Assembly (NCBI GenBank): GCA_963752815.1
Contig: CAVVZI010000006.1
Coordinates: 124,001-188,000, forward strand
Source: Sva-07 sp963752815
Lineage (GTDB): Bacteria > Actinomycetota > Acidimicrobiia > Acidimicrobiales > Ilumatobacteraceae
DNA: 64,000 nt
Direction: 5' to 3'
Below the pieces are notes generated by a model, which was given only the letters and a program-made list of their open reading frames with translations, was not told the origin of the DNA and did not search any database. The first letter of the stretch is position 1. Every line of letters begins with the position of its first letter. Below, piece after piece: positions 9,526 to 17,826 of the stretch. The translations under genes and the position numbers were made by a program.

Positions 9526-9667
9526 GACAACCCCCAGTGCTCACAGGTCGGGCTCTGTTGCACGACCCTCCGGGCCGTCATTCCGCCCTCCGGCGGCCGC
9601 AAGTTCGATCCTGCGCTCGAAGCCCGAACAAGTCAAGGATTCGCCATCTCGCGGGTGCCCTCGATCG

Positions 9668-11056
9668 TCATCGATCGAGGGACGGTGAGTCGAGACCGTC
9701 GAGGCGCCAGATCTCGAGCTGCTCGGTACGCGTCTTCAACGTCACCGCGCCGAGTGACGTCACCTGTGCGCCGGGCACGGCGCGGCGGGTCGCATCGCTG
9801 ATCGCGATCGACCCGACCGGCGCCAGCGACTCGATGTGCGAGGCGACGTTCACCGTGTCGCCGAGCACCGTGTAGCCGCGCTCTTCGCCGTCGCCGATCA
9901 GCCCGACGACGGCCGCGCCCGTGTTGATTCCCACCCGGAAACGCGGCCAGTCCGGATGGAGATCGGCCACCTGCTGAGCGGACACCTGGAATCCCAACGC
10001 GGCGCGCGCGGCGCGTGCGGCGTGGTCCGGCTGGTCCGCCGACACGTTGAACGTGACCATCACGGCATCGCCGAGGAAGCGATCCAACCGCCCACGAGCG
10101 GCCCGGATGTCCGGAAGGACTGCCTCGAAGTACGTGTTCAGCATCGAGCGGACCTCCTCGGGCGTATGCGCCTCGGAGAACGCGGTGAAGCCCTGGAGGT
10201 CGGCGAACAGGATCGTGACCTCCCGAGTGCCGCCGACCACCTCATCGAGATACAGGTCGCTGAAGCGCTCGTACTCCGGCATCCGCCACGAGGCGTACGC
10301 GATCGCGCCGAACGCGACGACCATCAGGACGTGCCACACCCACCAGGAGATTCGCCAACTCTCGGTGAAGCTGACCGCGATCGCGGCCTCGGCCAACAAC
10401 ACCCACGCGGCGGCGATCGCGATCAGCAGCCCAGCTCGACGCTGGCGCGCGAGCGACAGGTAGCGCCACGAGGCGACTGCGAACATCGCCGCCGTCGGGA
10501 CGCCCAGCGTGATCATGAACGCCGAACCCGACTCGACCGGTGTCGGATCGTCGAGCGGCGGCAACTCGGCGAGCGACACCGTGACCCAGATCGCGATCGC
10601 GGCGAGCAGGACCACGCGGAGCACGCCGGCGTGGGCCATCACCCACCGTGCCCGCGCACCGTCCAACGGGATTGCCGACCACACGGCGAACGCGCTCCCG
10701 ATGGCCAGACCGGTGGGCACCGCGAGCACGAATCCCGTGTTCGTTCCCGGGATCAGCACCTTCGGGGTCGCCAGCGCATGGAGTCCGAGGAACGCCGAGG
10801 CCGACAGGAACGACATCGAAACGAGGAACAGACGGGCATCCGAGCGCCGTCGCGCCGAGACGCCGACCGACCAGCCGAGCACCGCGGCGATCGCCGCCGC
10901 CCCGAGCACGAGCCAGAAGTGCGATGGCTGGTGATCCCAGTGCGGGTCGGTGGAGGGCGCCGCGAGCAGCAGCGCGAGGCCCACGATCGGCGTCGCCAGT
11001 GCGACCGCCAACGCAACCACCGTGGATCTCGACATCACATCCGCGGACGGAGGCAC
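9668..11056 (-). CDS. Membrane-bound class III adenylate/guanylate cyclase
   Basis: 462 residues. The N-terminal half has about six hydrophobic helices (for example VVALAVALATPIVGLALLL). The cytoplasmic half is a class III cyclase homology domain (about 275-440): REVTILFADLQGFT with the first metal Asp, FLGDAVMVTF with the second, GINTGAAVVGLIG, and YTVLGDTVNVASHIES. The substrate-recognition Lys is replaced by Arg (RFLGD), the usual Asp is Thr as in class IIIb enzymes, and the transition-state Arg is His (NVASH). Activity or substrate may therefore be atypical. The start is GTG 11056, or ATG seven codons in. It diverges from the repeat-peptide operon, whose transporter carries a cyclic-nucleotide-binding domain. 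Confidence 0.9.
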   Translation of the reverse strand: MPPSADVMSRSTVVALAVALATPIVGLALLLAAPSTDPHWDHQPSHFWLVLGAAAIAAVLGWSVGVSARRRSDARLFLVSMSFLSASAFLGLHALATPKVLIPGTNTGFVLAVPTGLAIGSAFAVWSAIPLDGARARWVMAHAGVLRVVLLAAIAIWVTVSLAELPPLDDPTPVESGSAFMITLGVPTAAMFAVASWRYLSLARQRRAGLLIAIAAAWVLLAEAAIAVSFTESWRISWWVWHVLMVVAFGAIAYASWRMPEYERFSDLYLDEVVGGTREVTILFADLQGFTAFSEAHTPEEVRSMLNTYFEAVLPDIRAARGRLDRFLGDAVMVTFNVSADQPDHAARAARAALGFQVSAQQVADLHPDWPRFRVGINTGAAVVGLIGDGEERGYTVLGDTVNVASHIESLAPVGSIAISDATRRAVPGAQVTSLGAVTLKTRTEQLEIWRLDGLDSPSLDR

Positions 11057-11277
11057 ACGATGAAGCTAGTGGAGTCCCTCCGTCACACTCTTGCGACGAT
11101 CAGGCACTCGTCACGATCCTGCGGCGTCACCACGTGGATCGAACCGGGTTTCGGTCGCCCTCCCCGATCCCCGCATCGTGGGCATCCGTGATGTCTGTTC
11201 GACGAGACCCCGATAGGTGGTGGAGTCGGGTCGCTCCGTGGACGCGGCGGCATTCTCGTGGCCCTAAAGTCGGACGC

Positions 11278-11490
11278 ATGAGCATCTCCGACGACGACAT
11301 CAACGAACAGCCGGCCGACGACGGGCTGCCCCCGACGGTTGCCGGCGACGCCGACGGCACCGACAGCGCCGACTCCGACGGCACCGACGGCGGTGACTCG
11401 GACGGCACGGACGGCGGGGACAGCGATGGCACCGACGGCGGTGACTCCGACGGCACGGACGGCGGGGACTCCGACGGTTCCGACTCCTGA
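11278..11490 (+). CDS. Asp-rich tandem-repeat peptide, candidate modified-peptide precursor
   Basis: 70-residue, extremely acidic peptide. A non-repeated leader (MSISDDDINEQPADDGLPPTVAGDA) is followed by about five and a half copies of an eight-residue unit DGTDGGDS (first copy DGTDSADS, last partial copy DGSDS). It has no Cys, no aromatic or basic residue, and no signal peptide. The stop codon overlaps the next gene (JmjC oxygenase) in a CTGA arrangement. Leader plus repeated core next to an oxygenase and an exporter is the layout of a ribosomally made, modified peptide. A metal- or cation-binding acidic peptide is the alternative. I do not recognise the family. Confidence 0.7.
   Translation: MSISDDDINEQPADDGLPPTVAGDADGTDSADSDGTDGGDSDGTDGGDSDGTDGGDSDGTDGGDSDGSDS
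11353..11487 (+). repeat. 24-bp tandem repeat coding DGTDGGDS
   Basis: Five full 24-base units (11353, 11377, 11401, 11425, 11449) and a 15-base partial one, all in frame. Units alternate between two spellings (acc...ggtgac versus acg...ggggac), so the array probably grew by duplication of 48-base pairs. It lies inside the repeat-peptide gene. Confidence 0.95.
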
Positions 11491-12695
11491 CAGTCGACGC
11501 ACACTGGCAGGTTCGGCGCGTCCCCCATCGAGACGCGCCTGACCTCGCCGATCTCGTTGGCGACGTCGACGCGTTCTGCAGCGACGTCGTGTTTCGAAGT
11601 CCCATGGTGTCGCGCGTCGCGGCCCTGGAGCGCTTCGGCGGCGTCGAGGTGCTGTGGGACGACCTGTTGCGTCGAGGCACGCGTCAACCGGCGTTTCGCG
11701 TCGTGCGCGCCGGCACCACGATCGCCGCCGCTGACGTCACTCGTCGTGCCGGTCTCGGCAACACCGATCTCCACGACGTCGTCGCGCCGAACAACGTCGT
11801 TGACCGCTACCGGCGCGGCGACACCGTGGTGCTCCAAGGGCTGCATCACACGAACCCGCACCTCGCTCGCCTGGCCAACAACCTCGCCCTCGCGCTCGAC
11901 CATCCCGTACAGGTGAACGCGTACCTGTCGCCGGCGAGCGCGCGTGGATTGGATCTGCACTTCGACTTCCACGACGTGTTCGTGGTCCAGCTCGGCGGCT
12001 CGAAGCGGTGGCGCGTCTGGGCGCCGTTGCCGCGCACCACCGATCCGGTGAAGGGCCAACACTCGATCGCTGCACCTCGACTCGACGAACTCGGCGACCC
12101 GTTGCTCGATCTCACCCTCGAAGCCGGAGACTGCCTCTACCTTCCCCGCGGCTATCCGCACGCGGCGGAGACGACCGACCAGCCTTCCGACCACCTCACG
12201 ATCGGGTTGGTGGCCGTGACGTGGCAGCGCGTACTGCGCAAGGCGATCGACGCGGAGGTCGCTGCCGGGCGGCTCACCGCCTCGCTGCCGGTCGGGCTGC
12301 TCGAGCCCGGCGCTGCGGCGCCGAGCGCGATCGAGCTCGATGGCCTGCGCCGCGCGGTCGATCCCGAGACGCTGCGCCATTGGATGGCGCGTGAGATCTG
12401 GCGCCGGCAGCCGGCGACGCGACTGCGACCATTGGTCGCGCCGCCCCTCGGATCGAGTCCGTTGGAGTTGACGCCAGGTCCGTTGCTCTGGCTGACCACG
12501 ATCGCCGACCGCGCGGTGCTCGGGCTCGGCGACCGCCTCCTCGACATGCCGGTCGAGGCGCATCCGTTCCTGTCCGGGATGCTCGACGCGGACCATCCCG
12601 TCCTCGCTCAGGACCTGAAGGGTCTCGACGATGAATCGCGGTCGGTGGTCCTGCGCCGACTCCTGGCGGAGGGAGTGTTGGTCCATGCCACCTAG
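11487..12695 (+). CDS. JmjC/cupin-8 Fe(II)-2-oxoglutarate oxygenase (ribosomal-oxygenase-like)
   Basis: About 402 residues. The JmjC core holds HFD in LDLHFDFHDVFVVQLGGSK (the HxD pair) and the distal His in LPRGYPHAAE, as in bacterial ROXA/YcfD protein hydroxylases; LGGSKRWRVW is the typical 2OG-side strand. A C-terminal winged-helix-like tail follows. No ATG/GTG/TTG start precedes GTG 11589, yet the upstream codons read plausible family sequence (DLADLVGDVDAFCSDVVF). I therefore place the start at CTG 11487, overlapping the peptide stop. Protein hydroxylation is the family's known role. The repeat peptide is the obvious candidate substrate, by inference. Confidence 0.8.
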   Translation: MTVDAHWQVRRVPHRDAPDLADLVGDVDAFCSDVVFRSPMVSRVAALERFGGVEVLWDDLLRRGTRQPAFRVVRAGTTIAAADVTRRAGLGNTDLHDVVAPNNVVDRYRRGDTVVLQGLHHTNPHLARLANNLALALDHPVQVNAYLSPASARGLDLHFDFHDVFVVQLGGSKRWRVWAPLPRTTDPVKGQHSIAAPRLDELGDPLLDLTLEAGDCLYLPRGYPHAAETTDQPSDHLTIGLVAVTWQRVLRKAIDAEVAAGRLTASLPVGLLEPGAAAPSAIELDGLRRAVDPETLRHWMAREIWRRQPATRLRPLVAPPLGSSPLELTPGPLLWLTTIADRAVLGLGDRLLDMPVEAHPFLSGMLDADHPVLAQDLKGLDDESRSVVLRRLLAEGVLVHAT

Positions 12696-13578
12696 CTACA
12701 TGTGCTCCTCGGCCTCGGCGGAGCGCGACGAGCCGATGTTCGCGACGGGTTCGTCGGTCCGCGGCTGGGTGCTGGTCGAAGTTCCCGGCGCGTGGGGTGA
12801 GGACGCGATCCACGCCAGCGCCTTCGGCGAGTTCGCTCCACAGCACTGGAAGGACGACATGAAGAAGCGCCACATTCGCGTCGTCTGTATCCGCTCGCAC
12901 GAACGCGTCGGGGCGACGGACGTGCGTGTCTACGCGTGCGCGGCGCGACGCCCCGGTCTTCGAGCGGCACCGCTGTGGCGTCGTGATGTCGCATCGCTCG
13001 CCGATGTGGTCCCGGCCGTGATGGACCTCCGCGTCGACCAGCGGCCGAGTCAGGAGTGGGAGCGCGAGGACGGCCAGCTCCTGCTCGTGTGCACCAACGG
13101 GCGGCACGATCAATGCTGCGCGAACCTCGGGAGGCCCCTCGTGCGCGCGCTGCGCGAGTCGCGGTGGGCGAACCAGGTCTGGGAGTGCTCACACATCGGC
13201 GGCGACCGATTTGCGCCGAACCTCGTCGTCCTCCCCGACAGCCTCTACTTCGGACGAGTGGACCCGGACGCGGTGAGCAGCGTCCTGAGCGCGCTCGATG
13301 ACGGACGCATCGAGCTTTCGCACTTCCGAGGGCGCACGTGCTTCTCGCTCGCCGAGCAAGCCGTCGAGCACTTCGTACGGCGCGACCTCGACATCGACGC
13401 GATCGACGGGGTCGTCGTCGAGAGCCAGGCCGCCGACGGATCGTTCCTCGTGACGCTCGAGGACCGCCGCGTGAACGTCCGCGTGCGACGCCGAATGGTC
13501 TCGGTCGCCGAACCGCTCACCTGCAAGGGACGCGGCGACCAGCTGGTCCCGATGTTCGAGCTCGTGTCCATCACCTGA
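12685..13578 (+). CDS. Sucrase/ferredoxin-like (Suc_Fer) [2Fe-2S] thioredoxin-fold protein
   Basis: About 297 residues. It has the Suc_Fer-like signature: an N-terminal Cys-containing start MCSSASAERDEP, VLVEVPGAWGEDA, then CTNGRHDQCCANLGRPL and CSHIGGDRFAPNLVVLP. The Cys and His residues are those expected to ligate a [2Fe-2S] cluster in a thioredoxin-like fold. Such proteins are thought to carry electrons; a partner oxygenase would fit. ATG 12685 overlaps the end of the JmjC gene by 11 bases; ATG 12700 is an alternative. Translationally linked to the JmjC gene, it may serve as its redox partner, although JmjC enzymes normally need none. Confidence 0.85.
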   Translation: MPPSYMCSSASAERDEPMFATGSSVRGWVLVEVPGAWGEDAIHASAFGEFAPQHWKDDMKKRHIRVVCIRSHERVGATDVRVYACAARRPGLRAAPLWRRDVASLADVVPAVMDLRVDQRPSQEWEREDGQLLLVCTNGRHDQCCANLGRPLVRALRESRWANQVWECSHIGGDRFAPNLVVLPDSLYFGRVDPDAVSSVLSALDDGRIELSHFRGRTCFSLAEQAVEHFVRRDLDIDAIDGVVVESQAADGSFLVTLEDRRVNVRVRRRMVSVAEPLTCKGRGDQLVPMFELVSIT

Positions 13579-13674
13579 ACGGCCCCTGCTTTCGGGCGCC
13601 TGTCCGCGGCAGGTCGACTACTCTGAGCGTTCCCCCCACGCGGTCGCGAGGTCAGCGGACGACCAGAGGCGACC

Positions 13675-15408
13675 ATGCCCAGACGATCATCTGTTTCCGA
13701 CTCGGGCCAACCGACCCGAACCGACATCGCCTTGCGTTGGCGGCGCAGTGTCGGCGCCGCGGCAGAGTCGTTCGCGGTCAACCTCGCGAACCCGAATCTG
13801 CGGCGCGCACAGCTGTCGTTCGCCGCCGCATGGACCGGCGAATGGACGCTCACCGTGGCCCTCTCGGTAGTCGCATTCCGAGACGGCGGCCCGGCAGCGG
13901 TCGGCGCCGTCGCCTTCCTCCGGTTGGTTCCAGCGGCGATCCTGTCTCCCGTCGGTACCGCACTTGCTGATCGCTTCCCCCGCGATCGGGTGCTGCGCTG
14001 GACGTGTCTGTTCCGGGCCGGTGCGTTGGCCGCTTGCGCGGCGACCGTCGCGATCGACGGGCCGCCGTACGTCGCGTACCTCTTCGCGGCGATCGCGACG
14101 ATCGCATTCGTCGTCTTCCGGCCGGCGCACTCCGCGTTGTTGCCCTCGCTGTGCCGTTCACCGCTCGAGTTGACGAGCGCCAACGTCGTGCGCGGCCTCG
14201 TGGATTCCATGAGCATGTTGATCGGTCCTGCGCTCGCCGCCCTGCTGCTGGCCGTGGCCGACCCTGCGGCAGCCCTCGGGTGCTCGGCCCTACTGGCGTT
14301 GGCCGCAGGACTCGCCCTCTCGGGGTTGTCCTACGACGTGACCGCGTCCGTCACGTCGGGTGGAGAACGTCATCTGTTCCGGGAAGCCGTCGAGGGATTC
14401 CGTGCGTTGCCACGCCATCCGGATGCCTTCCTCCTCGTTCGCCTGACTCTCACTCAAGCCGCCACCCGAGGCTGCTTCAGCGTGCTCGTGGTCGTTGTCG
14501 CCATCGAACTGCTCGACGTCGGGGAGTCAGGCGTCGGCGTGCTCACTGCGGCGGTCGGTGCCGGCGCCGTGATCGGATCGCTGGGCGTGGCGATGTTCGC
14601 CGATGGCGGGCGTCTCGCGGCGTTGCTCGGAGTGGGTGTCGTGCTCTGGGGGTTTCCCCTGGCGGTCGCCGGTGCCGTACCGCACGCTGGGCTGATCCTG
14701 TTGATGTTGGCATGTCTCGGGATCGGGAACTCGATGGTCGACGTCGGGATCTTCACCTTGCCGCCGCGCCTCGTGCCCGACGCCGTCCTCGCCCGGCTGT
14801 TCGGTGCCCTCGAGAGTCTCGGCGCGCTCGTCGTCGCGGCGGCCTGCCTCGTGACGCCGTTGATTCTCGACGTGATCGGCGTGCGATGGACGTTGGTTCT
14901 CGTCGGCCTGGTCGGTCCGACCCATGTGGCGGTTGCCTGGTCGCGACTGCGCGCGATCGATCGCACGGTGGTCCGACGCAACGTCGAGATCGGACTGCTC
15001 GACGACTTGCCGATGTTCCGTCCTCTTGCATTGCCGGCGATCGAGCAGCTCGCCGATCGACTGCAGCTGCAGGCGTTCGATGCCGGCGAATCGGTCGTGA
15101 CGCAGGGCGCCCACGGCGACCACTTCTACGTGATCGAACATGGCGCAGCCGATGTGATCCACGACGGCGCGGTCACCGGCGATCTCACCGCTGGCGACTG
15201 CTTCGGGGAGATCGCGTTGCTGCGCGACGTTCCTCGATCGGCGACGGTCGTCGCGACGACGCCCCTGCGGGTGCAGGTGCTCTCCCGCGAGGACTTCCTC
15301 GGAGCGATCACCGGACCGACGGCGAGTCGGGCCGCCGCCGAACAGATCGCGTCAGAACGGATCGACCGCAACCGGCCGATCGACGAGCAGGACACCCATA
15401 CGTATTGA
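13675..15408 (+). CDS. MFS transporter fused to a cyclic-nucleotide-binding domain
   Basis: 577 residues. Residues about 40-430 form 10-12 hydrophobic helices of an MFS_3/enterobactin-exporter type protein (FRPAHSALLPSLCRSPLEL). Residues about 440-555 form a cNMP-binding beta roll with the phosphate-binding cassette GDCFGEIALLRDVPRSATV, containing the Glu and Arg that bind the ribose and cyclic phosphate. Transport is thus likely gated or modulated by cAMP or cGMP. It is the last gene of the peptide-JmjC-Suc_Fer run and is about 2.6 kb from the divergent cyclase. The 96-base gap upstream could hold its own promoter. Confidence 0.88.
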   Translation: MPRRSSVSDSGQPTRTDIALRWRRSVGAAAESFAVNLANPNLRRAQLSFAAAWTGEWTLTVALSVVAFRDGGPAAVGAVAFLRLVPAAILSPVGTALADRFPRDRVLRWTCLFRAGALAACAATVAIDGPPYVAYLFAAIATIAFVVFRPAHSALLPSLCRSPLELTSANVVRGLVDSMSMLIGPALAALLLAVADPAAALGCSALLALAAGLALSGLSYDVTASVTSGGERHLFREAVEGFRALPRHPDAFLLVRLTLTQAATRGCFSVLVVVVAIELLDVGESGVGVLTAAVGAGAVIGSLGVAMFADGGRLAALLGVGVVLWGFPLAVAGAVPHAGLILLMLACLGIGNSMVDVGIFTLPPRLVPDAVLARLFGALESLGALVVAAACLVTPLILDVIGVRWTLVLVGLVGPTHVAVAWSRLRAIDRTVVRRNVEIGLLDDLPMFRPLALPAIEQLADRLQLQAFDAGESVVTQGAHGDHFYVIEHGAADVIHDGAVTGDLTAGDCFGEIALLRDVPRSATVVATTPLRVQVLSREDFLGAITGPTASRAAAEQIASERIDRNRPIDEQDTHTY

Positions 15409-15449
15409 CGACTGAGCGTCGGGCTCGACCTCCGTGTTGACCTGAACCT

Positions 15450-16133
15450 CTACCGTCGACGCGTGGGTCGGTCGCGGTCGGTGCCCTCGCCTTCGGCGAG
15501 CAGGAGTCGGGACCACGTGTCGGCCAGCCAGCGTTCGTAGGCCCGCGGAGTCCAGCGACGTTGCTGGGTGAACAGCACGAACAGTTCCGCGCTGGCCGTC
15601 GCCCAGATGACGTCAGCCGCCTCGTCGACCGACAATCCGGCGCGGAGCGTGCCGTCCGGGCCGAGGTCGCGGACGAGGTGGCGCATGTTCTGCGCGCGCC
15701 GATCGCTGATTTCCCGCCACACCTGGTGTGCTTCGTCATCGGTGGTGGCGGCATCGCCGAGGGCGAGCAGCAACGGCGCCATCCGGTCGTGGATGTCACG
15801 AATCGCTCGGGCGTAGATCGCGAGCTTTCTTGCAGGGTCGGGCTCTTTGCCCATTTCCTGGACGTAGCCGCGCTGACTCGGCGCGAGCGCTCGGTCGGTA
15901 CCCGAGATCGCTCGTTCGATGAGCTCCCGCAGCAGATCAGGCTTGCGGCCGACGAGTTCGTAGATGGTGTCGACGTGCACGTCAGCGGTGCGAGCGATTT
16001 CGGCGATGGTCGTCGCCCGATACCCGCGGGTGGTGATCGACTCCCGGGCTACCTCGAGAATCCGCGATCTGGTCGCGTCGGAACGCGCCTGGCGCGCGGC
16101 GTTGTCGTAGGGCCGCTTGACACGGGAAGTCAC
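15450..16133 (-). CDS. TetR-family transcriptional regulator
   Basis: 227 residues with an N-terminal TetR HTH (about 18-65; SRILEVARESITTRGYRATTIAEIARTADVHVDTIYELVGRK, given here only as landmarks) and an all-alpha ligand domain. The start is GTG 16133. It diverges from the small protein at 16187 across a 53-base gap containing the inverted repeat CCGAA-N5-TTCGG, the likely operator. It is convergent with the MFS-cNMP gene. The effector is unknown. Confidence 0.9.
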   Translation of the reverse strand: MTSRVKRPYDNAARQARSDATRSRILEVARESITTRGYRATTIAEIARTADVHVDTIYELVGRKPDLLRELIERAISGTDRALAPSQRGYVQEMGKEPDPARKLAIYARAIRDIHDRMAPLLLALGDAATTDDEAHQVWREISDRRAQNMRHLVRDLGPDGTLRAGLSVDEAADVIWATASAELFVLFTQQRRWTPRAYERWLADTWSRLLLAEGEGTDRDRPTRRR

Positions 16134-16153
16134 CGACGCGAGGATAGTTCCAT

Positions 16154-16168
16154 CCGAAGGCTATTCGG
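16154..16168. promoter_or_regulatory. Inverted repeat, probable TetR operator
   Basis: CCGAA-N5-TTCGG between the divergent starts of the TetR gene (16133) and the small protein (16187). An outer GTTCC/GGAAC pair at 16147-16171 overlaps it. Position and symmetry fit an autoregulatory operator. Confidence 0.45.
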
Positions 16169-16186
16169 AACAATATTGGAGGATTG

Positions 16187-16501
16187 GTGTACGCATTCAC
16201 GCAAGACGTGCCGATCGATGCAGCGTTCTACCGCCGGATCACCGACGGCCTCGGTGACGCCCCGCCGCCCGGGCTGCTCGTGCACCTCGCGATCGAGCGA
16301 TCCGAGGGCGGGCTGCGCTACATCGACATCTGGGACACCGAGGAGGACTGCGATCGCTTCGCCGAGCAGCGGCTGCACCCGGTCGTGCACCGGTTGCTGG
16401 CCGAAGTGTTCGGCGACGAGCTTCCGCCCGAGCCCGAGCGTGTGCCGCTCGAGGTCGTGCACGTGTGGGGCAAAGCGCTCGGTTCCCTCGACGCCCGGTG
16501 A
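16187..16501 (+). CDS. Small dimeric alpha/beta-barrel-like protein
   Basis: 104 residues beginning VYAFTQDVPIDAAFYRRI. The pattern of HLAIERSEGGLRYIDIWDTEEDCDRFAEQ followed by a short helix resembles the ABM/dimeric ferredoxin-like fold of small monooxygenase-like or stress proteins. GTG 16187 has GGAGG four bases upstream; TTG 16184 is too close to it. Divergent from the TetR regulator and probably controlled by it. Reaction unknown. Confidence 0.7.
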   Translation: MYAFTQDVPIDAAFYRRITDGLGDAPPPGLLVHLAIERSEGGLRYIDIWDTEEDCDRFAEQRLHPVVHRLLAEVFGDELPPEPERVPLEVVHVWGKALGSLDAR

Positions 16502-16523
16502 GCCGCTGGTGAATGCAATGCGC

Positions 16524-17672
16524 TCAGGACAGCGGGATCTGCTCGTACCGCTTGTCGTAGTTGCAGCCGCCGACCATCCAGATCGCCGAGTACGGATTGA
16601 CCGGTCCGCCGCCGCCCGGGTGGATCTCGAAATGCAGGTGAGGTGCCACGGCGTTGCCGGTCGAACCGACAGAGCCGATCACGTCGCCGGCCTGCACGCG
16701 TGAGCCGACCGACAACCCGTCGGCGAAGCTCGCGAGGTGGGCGTAGAAGAAGTACGTACCCGTGGACGTGGTGAGCCACCAGGCGTTGCCCGAGCGTGCC
16801 CCATCGATCGTCTGGCGGGTCAGCGTGCCGTTCGCTGCGGCCACCACCGGAGTGCCGGCGGGCGAGATGAGGTCGACGCCCGCGTGGAGCCGGCCGCCGC
16901 CACGGGTCGCGTGCCATGAGTTGGCGAACCGGCACGCGCCACGGACGGGGTCGGCCGCGAGGAGAACGCTCGGCAGGTCGCGTCCGAAGCCGACTTCGGG
17001 CAGGCACAGGCTCTGGCCGGGGTGGATCGGCGACGATTGAGTCGCGTTGTTCGCGGCGACGAGCGCATCGATCGGCACACCGGTCGAGCGAGAGATCACG
17101 TACCAGCTCTCACCAGCCGCAACGGCGCGTTGGCTGACGCAGGAACGGGCGGTGGACGCTGCGGCGGCGGTTGTCTGGGTGGCACCGGCCGGCAGGCAGA
17201 CCTCGGCGCCCGGTCGGATCACGGTCGTCGCCGTGGCCTTGTTGGCGTCCAGCAGACCGTTCATCGACACGCCTGCAGCGCGCGAGATCGCGAACCAGCT
17301 GTCACCGCGCACGACGACGTGTTTGGCTGCACAGCCACCCTGCGACGTCGGCGCCGGCGACGCAACGCCGTTCGGCAGGCAGAGCACGTCGCCCGGATAC
17401 AGCACGGCCGACGCGTCGGCGCCGTTCGCTCCCAAGAGGGCGGCGGTCGTGGTGCCCGACGCCGTGGCGACCCGGAACCACGAGTCGCCCGCAGCGACGG
17501 TGTACGTGGCGGCATTCGCCGTCGCGCAGGCACGATGCCCTGACCCGGCATCGACGCGCGTGGTGGGCGCGAGGCAGGTCAGCGCGGCGGCCGCGAGAAC
17601 AGCGAAGGCAAGCCGCGCACGAGGCGAGGCCGTGCGCTGTGACTTGTGGGAGGTGAGATGCGTTGGGTCCAT
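16524..17672 (-). CDS. Secreted LysM/M23 peptidoglycan endopeptidase
   Basis: 382 residues. The N-terminal signal segment (RARLAFAVLAAAALTCLAP) is followed by three LysM modules, each with a GDSWF/GESWY core (YTVAAGDSWFRVA, VVRGDSWFAIS, VAAGESWYVIS). An M23 metallopeptidase domain follows with LHAGVDLISPAGTPV (zinc His and Asp) and APHLHFEIHPGG (HxH). All zinc ligands are present, so it should cut peptide cross-links, possibly at division. A longer in-frame extension to 17960 is Arg-rich and not protein-like, so I start at ATG 17672. Confidence 0.9.
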   Translation of the reverse strand: MDPTHLTSHKSQRTASPRARLAFAVLAAAALTCLAPTTRVDAGSGHRACATANAATYTVAAGDSWFRVATASGTTTAALLGANGADASAVLYPGDVLCLPNGVASPAPTSQGGCAAKHVVVRGDSWFAISRAAGVSMNGLLDANKATATTVIRPGAEVCLPAGATQTTAAAASTARSCVSQRAVAAGESWYVISRSTGVPIDALVAANNATQSSPIHPGQSLCLPEVGFGRDLPSVLLAADPVRGACRFANSWHATRGGGRLHAGVDLISPAGTPVVAAANGTLTRQTIDGARSGNAWWLTTSTGTYFFYAHLASFADGLSVGSRVQAGDVIGSVGSTGNAVAPHLHFEIHPGGGGPVNPYSAIWMVGGCNYDKRYEQIPLS

Positions 17673-17826
17673 GTGAGCAGGTGCCCGCCGTGTCGTCCGA
17701 GGACCATAGCAACCGCGCCGGACGCAAAGAGGTAGCCCTCGCGGATCACGTCCGTCATGGCTCGTTGGCAATCGTGTCGTCGCGCGATGCACGCGCCGCC
17801 CGCATTCGTCGCAACTCTGGCCCGTC

